A DNA stretch of 64,000 nt from Apoderus coryli (lineage: Eukaryota; Arthropoda; Insecta; Coleoptera; Attelabidae), in the NCBI GenBank assembly GCA_911728435.2, contig OU452203.1, forward strand, positions 13,971,651 through 14,035,650, given 5' to 3'. The translations under genes and the position numbers were made by a program. Below are positions 1-11,521 of this stretch, one piece after another. Position 1 is the stretch's first letter; every line of letters begins with the position of its first letter. The notes below the pieces were generated by a model. The model did no database searches, was not told the DNA's origin, and worked only from the letters and a program-made list of their open reading frames with translations.

Positions 1-85
1 AATTAATAAAACTACCAGATTTCCATTGTTGGGTTGGTACAAAAGTTTGATGAAAAAATAATGCCCTTTTTGTTAAATAGTTAAA

Positions 86-300
86 ACAAAAAATATAAAC
101 ATTTGTGTGTTTTTGGTGTTTTTTAATGTTGAATATTGTGGTCAAATATAACTTACCAAATTATACGATACAATAATGCACGTTTCGGCGAACGCTTTCT
201 GTCGCCGAAACTTATGTTGTATCGAATAATTTTGTAATTTCTTTTTGACAATATTTTATAAAAAAATATTGAATAACACAAAAAACAAACGGATTTTTTA
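86..300. repeat. Foldback element with nested inverted repeat
   Basis: A perfect 10 bp stem (GTTTCGGCGA at 182-191, its complement at 202-211) sits inside a longer imperfect inverted repeat (158-191 with 202-233). The flanks continue to pair loosely out to about 90 and 300, where TTTTTGGTGTTTTTTAATG on the left matches the complement of the right flank. It has the shape of a small foldback MITE. No target duplication or coding sequence is visible, so the class is unassigned. Confidence 0.5.
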
Positions 301-1373
301 TTGGTTTTTAATATATTTACAACCAACAATCCAACTTTTTGATTTAACGATTTAGGATATTGGAGACATACCTACTTTTAGCATCGAACCTTGTCCGTTA
401 TTTTATTAGGATAAAAACACTTTACATTTTTTGTTGTATATAATTATAACAAAATGTTCTAGAATCATCACTAGTGTAAAATGTAAGATAACAAATTGTC
501 TATAAATATGTAATATATTTTAAACATAGGAACATTTTTTTTAATAACAAATAGAAAGTTAAATTAAGGAACAAATAATTCTTTCACATATTAAGAAGAA
601 TAAAATATAGAATTATGCTTAAATTTTGACTGCTTCTTAACCGCTTACGATAGGGAATTTTAATTAATTTAAAAAATCAATAAATCATAAATCTAATACA
701 TAAATAATGCTTGCAACATTTTTCTGGTGCACGGGAAAGTTCAATTTGGCTGCTTCTGAAATGAAAAATGTATACATAGGTATTAGCATAATATAATTAT
801 AAACATTTAGAATGTAATGTTATTTTTGCTAGAAGCGTATAGATACTCTATACATTTTTAGGCAAAAGTAAAAGATATTTACTTTTTATCTAAAATTATA
901 TTATTTTCTGAGTGCAATAAACTAAACACTCAGTAAATTCATTGCATTAATTTGTCAATTTTAAATTTTTTTCCTGTGAATTTTTTCAAATTTTATAATC
1001 TAATTTTTATTAGTGTTCTAAAAGCAAAATATCGAGTGGTGTGGCTGGCTGATGAGTACAAACGAGTACGAAATATACTTATTTTCAAAAATATGTACAT
1101 TAATAGGGCCCATAATTTTTATTTATAACATTTTTCTGCAAATATGGTGGTAAATAATGCGTAAATGGATCTTAACGCACTAATTTTATACCCTGTGTAA
1201 ATATCAAATATGTTTAACCCGTTTTAGTATCATAATAAAATCTTGTGTTATATCTTATTGACACCTATTACTTACCTAAAATAGTGCTCAAAAGTGTTGT
1301 CTTTTCAAAACCATTTTGTTGAAGCGACCTTTACAGTTGAACTGTATTCCTAATTGGTTGGCCATTAAAAATT
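301..1373. other. No gene seen; isolated hammerhead-like core
   Basis: AT-rich DNA without recognisable coding sequence. At 1049-1073 (plus) there is CTGATGA, a 4 bp GTAC/GTAC stem with loop AAACGA, then GAAA: the conserved core order of a hammerhead ribozyme. No good stem III with a cleavable NUH site follows, so this is at best a degenerate core or chance. Confidence 0.3.
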
Positions 1374-1605
1374 TCATAATTCTTCTAGAAACTCAATACC
1401 GAACATCACTTAATTTTTAATAATATTAAACTACTTAAATATTTTTGAACTAATTGTAGCACTTTCTTTTTATTATATTCGCACTATCTTCATAATTCTT
1501 TTAGAAAGGCCCTCAATACCGAACGTCACTTAATTTTTAATAAGCATTTAACTACTTAAATCTTTTTTAACTATTTGTAGCACTATCAACAATGATACCT
1601 AACTA
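1374..1605. repeat. Tandem duplication, two copies of about 116 bp
   Basis: The block starting TCATAATTCTTCTAGAAA at 1374 recurs at 1490. Both copies share CTCAATACCGAAC, the CACTTAATTTTTAATAA run and a closing TTGTAGCACT. The copies differ by scattered substitutions and small indels, so the duplication is not recent. No coding potential. Confidence 0.7.
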
Positions 1606-1839
1606 TTATTCTTTGCTACCACATTAATTATTTTGCTTGAACCCTTCCAGTGCTTGGATAGGTATAACGTAATAAATATAAAATATAATCTAAATTCTAA
1701 TACCTACCCGCGATTTATCTAAAACCATTGTTGCCAAGTCGGGTAGCCTTTTAATTAAATTTAAATGTCATTTTAAGTCTGTCTTATTATACCTAAACAA
1801 AGCTTTAAATTTTATAAATCAAAGGCGTCTACTACAGAA

Positions 1840-1990
1840 AATATTTTTATATACATGTTCGAATCAGCCAAACATGTTTCGGAACTTTACTGTTCCTTCT
1901 TCAGTGGCATTAATAAATCTTACAAAGAATTCTTACCTAGTGTCTTATGGTATAATATGGATTCAAACATGTATACCTACATACACTTTG
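1840..1990 (-). repeat. Penelope-type terminal repeat fragment with hammerhead-like motif
   Basis: Read on the minus strand, 1852-1904 gives CTGAAGA, then a perfect 5 bp stem (GGAAC/GTTCC), then GAAAC, then a second hairpin (CATGTT/AACATG) followed by GTA, the hammerhead order with a possible NUH site. The same roughly 130 bp sequence, including a downstream part at 1910-1990, recurs at 48118-48265 on the plus strand. Terminal repeats of Penelope-like elements are known to carry hammerhead motifs; the assignment here is by that analogy. Confidence 0.5.
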
Positions 1991-2044
1991 TGGAAAAACT
2001 TTTATTTAATAGCAAAATAGCAAAAGACATGCGGTTTATATAAA

Positions 2045-3035
2045 ATTTTTCGAAAACTTAAATTTGGTTATACCTACTACTTATTATGTAAATAGCAAAT
2101 TTCTGTAATACACCATTTAATGTGGAATGTTTCTTTTTGTAAATCATTTCAATAAAGAAGAATTGTTGAAAATACACTTATGTTGTTTGACTTTAATCAA
2201 ATTCAAAAAAGTGTGTGTTAAAATTAATGAATTTCTGGAAACCCCGAAAGTATACGTATCTATTATAAAAAATAATAATTAGATTATATATATCTTTATA
2301 TCTCCTAGAGTATGAGAAGAAATTCTCACTTTGGCATCACTGTTAAAAAACAACTGTATAATTTTAGTCACTAACAAACATTACGACCTTCACATACGTT
2401 TTCGGCCAATCATATGCTTTATAATTTAATGGTTTAACAACGGCCTGCCTTCAACGTTCAAGCAACGTTTGAAATGTGTGAAACTACACAAACAGGTGTT
2501 CATATATCAAAAACAAAAACATTTTTTTGTGATTGCTTGGGCCGGTTACTAGGTATTTAAGTAGGTATAATACCACTTATTTTTAACTTCTTATTCAAGA
2601 TTGGAAAAAATATGTTGTAAAACTATTCTGAAACTTATATTTTTGCATAAAAAAAAAAAGAAAAACCCAACAAATCATTATAAGATTTAATTAACTTGTT
2701 AACAAATATTTCGCATTACTCTTGTAAACTTAGAGTACCGATAGGTATAGCTAGTTGTAGTAGGAAGTTTTTGATAAACACTTTTTGTTCAATTTGTTAT
2801 GTACACTATGTCCGAGATAAGAATGGGATAGCATTGGAAACTAGGAAACGTTAGGACTTACAAGGTCGTTTAAATTAGTGTAAAGTTATACAATTTAAAC
2901 ACCTTTTAAATGGTGTTTTCAAAAGTAACTAACTAAATAGGTATATTAGGGATTTACTTACATATTATAAAGTGTTTGTTTTACTGTTTCAACTGGTAGG
3001 TAAATTAAGGTTAAACCTTTATATATTCTAGATTT
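2045..3035. other. No gene recognised
   Basis: AT-rich sequence without recognisable protein similarity, RNA gene or repeat with a partner in this window. Confidence 0.5.
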
Positions 3036-3745
3036 TTGAAAATACATTTAGTACGTAATATTCGTTGTTATTTCAATAATTCTAATTTTACATCAAACGA
3101 TTCATTGACACATTTTTTAAAAGTATTTGGAACCGTAATAATCAACGTTTTAAAATTTCCCACTTTAAATATTGCTCATTTTAAAAATAATTTCACACGT
3201 TCTTCTAATTGTAGGTACATTTGGAATTGTGATAACATACTTTATAAACATTATATAAACGTTTTGAATTTTCCCATATTAAGCAATAAGAATTTTTATG
3301 GGATATTTTACACGTTACCTTAACTGTAATTTTATAATTATTATAAAATTCTTAAAAAACGTCATTTTAACGTTTTCATTGTCGCCTCTAAAAATTATGC
3401 GCTTCTAATGAACATTTTCTAACGTTATTTTAGCTATAAATATCGGTTTATTATAAATTACATAAAGAACGTTTTATAAACGTTTTTAATTTTGACAATG
3501 TTTGACACGCGTTTAAAAAACACCTAAAACAAACGTTTTTATTTTATGGTTTATTTATAATACATATACAACGTTACTTAAACATAATAAATGTAGGTAG
3601 TTGTATTTAGATAATAACACCACGTGTCTATAACGTTTAAATTGACCGGTGTAAAATTAAACTTAAAATAAACCGTCACTTTTCTAGCGTAAGACCAATT
3701 ATCAACGATTGACACGTTAAATCAACGTTTAATTAACGTATATGT
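3036..3745. repeat. AACGTT-rich block, possible subterminal-repeat element
   Basis: The self-complementary hexamer AACGTT, usually as AACGTTTTA or ATAAACGTTT, recurs many times here (near 3142, 3259, 3374, 3421, 3467, 3479, 3530, 3570, 3631 and 3723) against a background where it is rare. Clusters of short motifs in both orientations resemble the subterminal repeats of non-autonomous DNA transposons. No terminal inverted repeat or target duplication was located. The 95-codon open frame inside it looks like chance. Confidence 0.4.
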
Positions 3746-5569
3746 GTTTACTGGGATGTGTTTAATTTTTTCAAATTAAACGCTCAAATCGACCCAACTA
3801 AGTAAATGATCAAAGTTAAGTTACTACTGAAAAGCTGTTTTACTAGATTATAGTGTAGAGTTCTTTTTAATAATTATAGGGATATGGGGGGCAAATATGA
3901 AATACAGGATTTTTTTTTATGTCTGCATATCTGTGGAGCCTACATTTACTAATATATTTATGTACTATTTTTTTTATTCGAAAAACTATTAAAAAGAAAA
4001 TATATAAAATTATTGTATTTAATAAAATAAAAAATTAATTAATATTGTTTGTTTAGTTAGTTACAAGAATATAACTTACTTTCTTAGACAAAAGAGAAAC
4101 TGTATTTCATGTGAGTAGGAATTATCTAGTCATTTTGTTATTTATATAATTTTGTTGTTGTATGTATTGTCTATTTAAAGAGAAAATAACGAGATAGTTG
4201 TTTCGTGATATTATGTGTCATTTTGGTTGTGTTTTTTTTCATAATAATGTTTATGTTCTCGAATTCTAGAGTCCTGAGGATGGCATAATAGAAGGCCGAC
4301 ACGTTGGTAAATTGGAAAATAGTGTTTTTCTATGAGACCTAAAACCAGCTATGGCAAATAAAAATTTATTTTGTGGATTTAAAAATTTGCTCTCGTATTT
4401 TAAAATTGATTTCCCCTGCAATTGATTGTTGTCTATTGGTCAAGGATAACTAATAATATGGCACCCTGTATTATTTGACACTTTATTTACACTGAAATAA
4501 CTGTTGATAATCATTAGTATTACAGCATAGTCAACTCCAGTACCTATATGCAATCCTGCAAATGGATCGTATACCTACAGCATTTTGATTTGTTGTTGCT
4601 TTCATGGTATAAGCTGTAAAACAAATGTGCAAATATCTCTAGGCGAATAATATAATCTAAGTATATTAGGTTCCTTAATGTTTATATTACATAGTTTCAG
4701 CGGTGCGGTGAAAGTTTTCAGTAGTTAGACAACTTCATTAAATTTCGAATTGCCTGCTGTTATTTCCTAACATAATGTATTCATTATTCCACAATTAGGA
4801 AATTAAACTTTCGTGTAGTTTACTTTTAATAACACACTTTTTACGTTTTTAAAACTGTTGATGTGCTGGTGCAATCGCTCGTAAACCCCAAACATTTTTA
4901 AAACATTCTAATATCTTATATAGTTTGCCCTAAGTTGATATTAAAATTTTCTTGAAACGCTCAAGCAAACAAGTATCCAGAATTAAAATTTAATTTAGGC
5001 GACGTAAACATTCGACGCATTAAAGTTGTTTTCACCTTATATCCTATCTTCCTTTTTTTAATAAAAAGTTAAATGAAAATAAATAAATAAATGTTTGAGT
5101 GGATTTTGTATATCAGTCATTCATTAACAAAATATATATTAATCAAAAGCAGTAAATTTACCTTTCTATTTATTTACCTTAAGAAAGAGGATTAGAAACA
5201 TATTCTGAAGGGGATGAAGACCCCGAGGGTAAATGCTTCATTAGTTATTTAGATGTTAAGAGTATTATAAGGATTTAGGAATATGTTTAATGTTTATCAA
5301 CTCTGGAGGGTTTTGAAGTAATACCTTAAATTTTTGTTGATTCAGTGAGAAAAAAAAGATAATTTAAAGAAAATTGCAAGTATGCTGGGATGTGGTTTAA
5401 TAAAGGTTATTTCCAACGTTCATCAGATGTTATTGGATACAAAGGTAAACTATGATGTTTATTCTTCTCCAGATTTTTATGCAGAAAATTTGCAAGAATA
5501 TGTTGATATAATATTGCTAACGTAGTTTCTAGTTTCGATCTAGCCGAATTTGGTTTAAATATAGACCAA
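3746..5569. other. No gene recognised; one degenerate hammerhead-like core
   Basis: Mostly AT-rich sequence. At 4274-4303 (plus) the order CTGAGGA, GGC...GCC stem, GACACG resembles the CTGARGA-hairpin-GAAAC motif found elsewhere in the window, with the GAAA box broken to GACA. No protein similarity is recognised. Confidence 0.35.
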
Positions 5570-6376
5570 TTGCAAGAAACAACAGAAATTCAGCTTGAGA
5601 GTTGTCATGCGTTCACGGATTTGGGTGTCACATTCGATCACAAATTTTTATTCCTGGACCACATCAATAGAGTGACATCTGAGGCGTCACGTATGTATGG
5701 CTTCATAATGCGTAACTGTAGAGGCTTTGATAGTGTTTCTGTGCTCATTACTCTGTTTAACACATATGTCAGATCGAAACTAGAGTACTCGTCTATTGTC
5801 TGGTATCCTCAGTATAATGCTCACAAGTTGGAGATCGAAAAAATACAACGCCGGTTTGTAAAGTATCTAGTTTTTAAAACAGATGGGGTTTATCCTGTTA
5901 GAGGAATCGATCATTGTTTGTTGCTGTCTCGTTTTAATATGCAGAGCTTGGAATATAGAAGAATTCAGTGTTCATTAGTAATGTTATATAAATTATTGCG
6001 AGATAAGATAGACTGTTCTTCCTTGTTATCAAGTATAAATTTTTTAGTTCCTAGATTGAATATTAGATCAAATGCGACATTTTATTTAGACAGAGCTAGA
6101 ACTAATGTGTTATTGAGATCGCCTGTACATATTATGTGCAATAATTTTGATTCGATTTCTGGTAGATGTGACATTTTTACAACGTCAGAATATAACCTTA
6201 AAATGTTAGCTGCAGAAACATTTATAGTGTAAACATTTATAGTGTAAACGCGTGTATTGTAAGTTTTCTTTGTGTATTTAATTAATTTAATAGTTATTGA
6301 TTTTGTATGTATTGTCCTATAATTGGGAAACTGTTGGGCAATAAATGCTTTATTATTATTATTATTATTATTATCA
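5570..6376 (+). mobile_element. 5'-truncated CR1-like non-LTR retrotransposon, RT C-terminal part
   Basis: An open frame of 220 codons (5570-6232) encodes the part of a non-LTR ORF2 downstream of the reverse transcriptase active site. Recognisable pieces are DLGVTFD near residue 18, and YVRSKLEYSSIVWYP near residues 66-80, a block conserved just after the RT domain in jockey/CR1-clade proteins. A short 3' UTR with AATAAA follows, ending in a TTATT microsatellite tail at 6352-6373, the expected 3' terminus. The copy begins abruptly, lacking endonuclease and the catalytic RT motifs, so it is dead on arrival. A 14 bp duplication (AACATTTATAGTGT) straddles the stop codon. Confidence 0.8.
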
Positions 6377-9300
6377 AATTCAAGTTTCTTGTTTTGGCAT
6401 AGTCACCTATTTTCTTACAATATCTTAATAAAATATACTATTTTTAGTGTTTAATTGAAAGTCAAATCTCCACAAGATTAATTTAATAGAAATCAGAATC
6501 TATCTGCCATATATGTTTCGGGACTAGACGAGTCCCATCATCAGTGGCATGTCAACAATCGATTAAACATAACGCCAAGACAAACAATATTCTGGTCAAA
6601 TTTCTATTGAAGTCTGGAAAATAAACCCCAGTTTTTTAGTTCGTTTATTGATATGCAAAATTATCGTTCAACTTACCATTTTATGGAAAATATTTTGATT
6701 TATTAACAATTTTATTAAAATTACAATTACATAATAAATAAAACCTTTTAGGCAACTAGGAAAATGCAACATTAACTATATCTATTATTTTATAAATTTT
6801 GACATTTTTAAAAAGCGAAAAATATAATCATTTATATGAGAAAAATAATGTCATGTATCGAAATTAGTCGTATGAAGAAAATTTAAAGTACGCAACTGGA
6901 TTCTGCATAAAAAATTCGATTAACAACCGAGTTTACTTTTATGAAAAGTTGACAGATAGCTTAGATAGGAGGGTTGACTGAAAATGCAACATTTTTGAAA
7001 TAGTCCTGTATCTCAAAAACAAAGAATACTATGCAAATTCTGTTTGAGTCATTGAAAGACTTACAAAAATGTAGCACTTTTTGCGGAAACGAGAACCTTC
7101 TACCTTCATTAATAACCGAGAAACACCGCAAATACAACGAACTTGGAACAAGAAAGTAATTAATATAAAATTCATACCTCCAAATTTTACTACTACTATT
7201 GACACTACTAATAATAGTAAATGGATAAATGTGTCATAATATTTCAAAATAAGTAAATATTAATTATTTACAACAATTTTAGATTAAATAAATCCGACAC
7301 ACACAGAGAGATTGCATTCAAATATTCTGACAGAAAAGGCTCCCTACGCTTGTATTTAAACAAGTGATTATTTGTGCTTTCGCAATTAATTTTCGTAATT
7401 TCTACTTAAACTTGATATTCTTGGGCGGAAATGATAATGTTATATTTGACTATAATCCAATTAAGTTTTTAACGCACAAGATTGGGGCGTAAGTGAAAGA
7501 AAGTAAATTAAAAAAGCCTTTGAACTTTTAAGTGGATTATTAAATGAAAAGTCAAACGCCCGAGTGTGTGGATGTAGTAATATCGAAACGAAAAGTGGTT
7601 ACTACCTACCTACTTAAAGGCAAATAACTTCCAGGAAAGTATAATATTAATATTTGAGGTGAATACTAAGAAATGCAGAAGTTTTAAGGATGCTTTTAAA
7701 CTTTTCTGTTTAAAGCATACTTATTTACTAACCAGTATTAAATTCAGATTTAATTAGAAAAGTTTGTTTAAGTACTTACGTGGTTATGTTGGTATTTCAA
7801 TTATTAGTTTCCTTAAGCTATAAATACTACAGTTGTGAGTTTGTGAAATTTGCCATTTTTTAATGCAGGTATAATAATGATTTTTTCGTATAAGAAACAT
7901 ATTAGTTTTCTCTAAGATTGCCAGTTTATAACTTTAGGGTTTTCCTGCTTCATATACCGTGCGGCATCACACTAATATAATCGAGGCAGCATCAAAGTTA
8001 CGGTAACTGAGATGGGAACTTTGAATAAGTAGTGAATACGTAATTGTCACTTAAACAGCGACTTACCAGTTTTTAGTACTATTATTTAGAGAGTTTCAGT
8101 AATTTCGTAGTAATTATCACTACATATTGAAACTTTTAGGTTTCAGTAGGTAGTTCTAAGTAGTTTCTGAGGCACCTGGAACGAAATTGTTACTATGAAA
8201 AATTACTTTAATATTGCATTAACTTTAAAGTTATACTCAGTGGTCGCACTTACTTTTTGCGTTCCTTTATAGTTTTAACTTTATTAGCGATGAAAGTAAC
8301 TTGCGACTTTGGAAATTCCTCTGAAGTTAAGGAACTTATATTCAACATGAAATTAACTCTTCCGCTGAGAAAACTACTGTACGGTAGATTTTATTGCCCC
8401 CTTCATTTTAAAATTACTCCAAAATATACTTTAAAGTAACTATCACTTCTATAGGGACAAAAATATTAAAAATCGTTAACAGGATTATTCGGTTGTTTTT
8501 GTGACAAACTATTAGAAAAAAGAAGATTTATAGGCACATATCCACATTTTATAGAAAATTAAAGTTGGTTTTGGATGAACCGAATAAAAACAGGAACAGC
8601 TGTTTTCAATATAAAATTACAAAAAATTGTATTTTTACCATCGGATATTCGAGAAGTAAGCGGATTATTGAAACCCACGTAATAGATACAGGCGAATGTT
8701 TAGCAGACCCTAATGAAATCGACCAATGTTGAAGATGAATGTCTTATTATACCGGAAGCTGACATAAATGATTACGGAGAATAAAATATTGTAACATCTC
8801 AGATTGATCTTTAACTCACTTTGCTTAAGAATCAAAGTATTAGAGGTTAAAGTTCCAAATAATTTAAAGTATATATTGAACTACCCAAACGATCTGCTTA
8901 TTAGCTTAGCTTCTATAACATTGGGTCTTTCTGTGTACAGTTGTACAGGAATAGAGCACATTCCTTAATTTTTATAGCTACGATCTCATTTTGGAATCCC
9001 TGTATAACCTATATTTAAGTTAACCATTGAGTTGTTTTTGCCAGCACTCTAAGTAAGCTAATTCAAAGCTGCACATCATATTGAGGCGAAACAGAAACAA
9101 ACTTTAATTAAGAAAATATGCAATTAGATCCCACTGAACGCTTGGAATTTGTAGGTACTATATATATCCCCACAAAAGTTTTCTCATAATTCACAGAGTC
9201 AACATAACAGTTTTACTTCATAATTATCGCTTTTCGCCGTTAAAATATACAGGGTGGAGCACTAAATACGCGTCAGTTGCTTATGCACAAATTAAATTAG

Positions 9301-9450
9301 AATATTTTGCTGTAGACTGTAGACGATATTTCAGATTTAACACCCTATATCGTCATCTTTGTTTAATGTGTTTTAGAAGAAAACATAAACTTGTGAATTA
9401 TTATAACTGAAATATTTTTTGGATATATGTCAGAAAAAAAAAACACTTTT
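6377..9450. other. No gene recognised; one canonical hammerhead core on minus strand
   Basis: At 6515-6544 (minus) there is CTGATGA, a perfect 6 bp stem GGGACT/AGTCCC, then GAAAC, the strictest core in the Penelope-type set; its stem III is decayed. Near 8560-8780 (plus) an interrupted frame contains ADPNEID, faintly like the linker before the RT of non-LTR elements, but too weak to call. The remainder holds nothing recognised. Confidence 0.4.
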
Positions 9451-9600
9451 GCTCTTTTGTCGACGTTTCGACTTTTATAAAGTCACCTTCAGGACACTAC
9501 AATACAAAATTACAACAATTATATATAACGTAATATAAAATGACCATTATAGACAACTTGTAGTATATGCAAAACAATTATACAATAATAAAAAAAACAC
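9451..9600 (-). repeat. Penelope-type terminal repeat fragment, hammerhead-like
   Basis: On the minus strand 9465-9492 reads CTGAAGG, a perfect 6 bp stem GACTTT/AAAGTC, then GAAACG and GTCGAC. This is the CTGARGA-hairpin-GAAAC arrangement with the last core A changed to G. The A-rich sequence to 9600 may belong to the same repeat, but no second copy was found in the window. Confidence 0.4.
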
Positions 9601-10197
9601 AAAAACAAACCATTTAAAAATATATTATTATTCCTCAATTAACAAAGCAGGTGATCCATAATCACAAGAAAAGGGTGTTTTTCGTGTCACAAAAATAAAA
9701 ATCTCAAAGGACATTTATATAAAAATAATCCGAAATTGGGGTTTTCTAGTTAAAATTGCAATATTCGCTATGTCGAAAAATTATTTACCTAGTCAAAAAA
9801 TTTCAAAAATAAAATTAGAATAAACCATTTTTTCTTATAGATGATTAGTAATCAGGATAGAATAGTTGGCCCGTCCTATAGTAAAAAAAACCTATTTTTG
9901 TAACCACTAGTATGTCCTAGCACAGTATTATATTTACGATGGTCCTAGTACTATTTTGTGCCAGGTCAGTTGCTACACTGACAAAAATGTATTATAAATT
10001 AGTTCTGCACTTTAATTAAATTTTTATTATTAATACCTAAAATAAGTAGAAGTGAATTTAATATCATTTAAAATCCTTTTCTGTTTCAATGGCCAAATTA
10101 ATACTAAAATATTGTCACAATAAGTATATGAAAATATAGATTCAGCCTCCCCTGCGTTAAAATTAATATAGAATAGAGAAAAGGGTTTGAATTTATC
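9601..10197. other. No gene recognised
   Basis: AT-rich DNA, no coding sequence, repeat partner or RNA gene recognised. Confidence 0.5.
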
Positions 10198-10201
10198 AAT
10201 T

Positions 10202-10565
10202 TGTGACAAATATTAAAATGTCCCCTACGCTTAGAGATAAATAAATACACCCGACAACACCGCCAGGCTCACGCTGCTATTGCCGTCGAATACCACAGAA
10301 TAGAACAGAAGAGAATAGAAAGCTCCAGAACGTTCTTGTATGTTGTGGAAGGCGACATGGTATATAAAGACAGAGAGACAGACACGAGTACTGTAGTGAA
10401 TAATCTATAGAACAGTGTTGTATATAATAGAAATAAATATAGTGAAAATAAATATAGTTCTTTTAAGTTATTAGTTTGTTTAAGTGTTTAGTTATTAAGT
10501 GGAAATAAATTAGTTTAATTGAAATCTCGTTATTATTTCACACAAGAACCCAGAAAATCGTTACA
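10202..10565 (+). mobile_element. Solo LTR of an LTR retrotransposon
   Basis: The 364 bp segment begins TGTGAC and ends GTTACA, so it has the TG...CA ends of an LTR with short inverted termini. It is flanked on both sides by AATT (10198-10201 and 10566-10569), a 4 bp target duplication typical of Ty3/gypsy insertions. Inside, TATATAAAG at 10361-10369 is a good TATA box, and AATAAA signals lie downstream (around 10432, 10444 and 10504), consistent with U3-R-U5 in plus orientation. No internal retroviral coding sequence is next to it, so it is a solo LTR left by recombination. It still carries promoter-like sequence. Confidence 0.8.
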
Positions 10566-10569
10566 AATT

Positions 10570-11464
10570 ATTCTAATCTTTCAGCAAAAATTTTTTAGGT
10601 CGACCTGATGCAATATTTTCAATTCAATATACCGGGTGTGGCAAAATAAAATTTCCTTCGACTTTCGTAAATTTACTCATTACCAAGTAGGTATCTATGA
10701 ATGCTTCTATTCATTTCATATTAATATTAACTTTATCATGAAGTTAAAAATTAAAATGTGTATTTAAATTGAACCAGTAATTAAAACATAAAAAATGTAT
10801 AACTACATTTAATTAATATATGTGGCAACGGCAACATATTCATTATATTTTAGCTTCGTGTCATAAAAATATTAATAGCTGCTAAATATGTACCTACTGA
10901 ATCACACGTTTATAGTAAAAAATGGTATAAACACCAACCTGATTATTATTCTGGCACCACAGCTTACTTAATACAAAAAATGTGAAGATTAGATCTAACG
11001 ATGGAAATTTGCGTCGCGGCTCAGTTCCAACATTAAATTCGGAGTGTAAAAAGTAAAAGAAAAGTATGGTATATTTATTTATTTATTAAAATATCTAATA
11101 TGATTACAGACTTAATATAATTAGAATACCGTGACTTCAACAATAAAAATAGTCATAATTTTAATGGGAGGAATGTACTTGATGGATTGGCAGCAAATTA
11201 TCAATATATGGCATCCCTTTTGTAAGGAATAACCCCCGTTTTGTGATGTTCAATCTGCTCCGCTTTGCAACTCTCGACACGCGCTGTACTGAATCTCGAA
11301 TATGTAAGTCTTTTCAAGTATAACAGTCGCTGACCTTCTTAAAATACATTACCCAAAAAAGTTGAGGGAGCTTTTAAAGAAATAAAATTAATGCGTAATA
11401 AACAGGCTCTCTGATCCTTACTGGAAAACATTTTTTTAAGCCCGCAAAAAAATTGCAATATTAT
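10570..11464. other. No gene; fragment of a small dispersed repeat
   Basis: At 10590-10645 the run GACCTGATGCAATATTTTC followed by TACCGGGTGTGGCAA closely resembles 58660-58715, marking a dispersed repeat. Nothing else is recognised. Confidence 0.4.
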
Positions 11465-11521
11465 TTTAATTTTATTTATTGTTATTTAAAAATAAAGGCT
11501 TTATTATTATTATTATTATTT
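11465..11521 (+). mobile_element. 3' terminal stub of a CR1-like retrotransposon
   Basis: AATAAAGGCTTTATTATTATT ends at 11521 and matches the 3' tails of the copies ending at 6373 and (reverse) 39777. Only the extreme 3' end is present, as expected for a severely 5'-truncated insertion. Confidence 0.55.

Noticed and set aside
1049..1073. CTGATGA-GTAC/GTAC-GAAA core
   Set aside because: Core and stem II fit, but the only pairing for stem III would leave G at the cleavage position, so it is not reported as a ribozyme.
8560..8790. Faint non-LTR linker-like reading (ADPNEID)
   Set aside because: A single short motif across interrupted frames is too weak to annotate.
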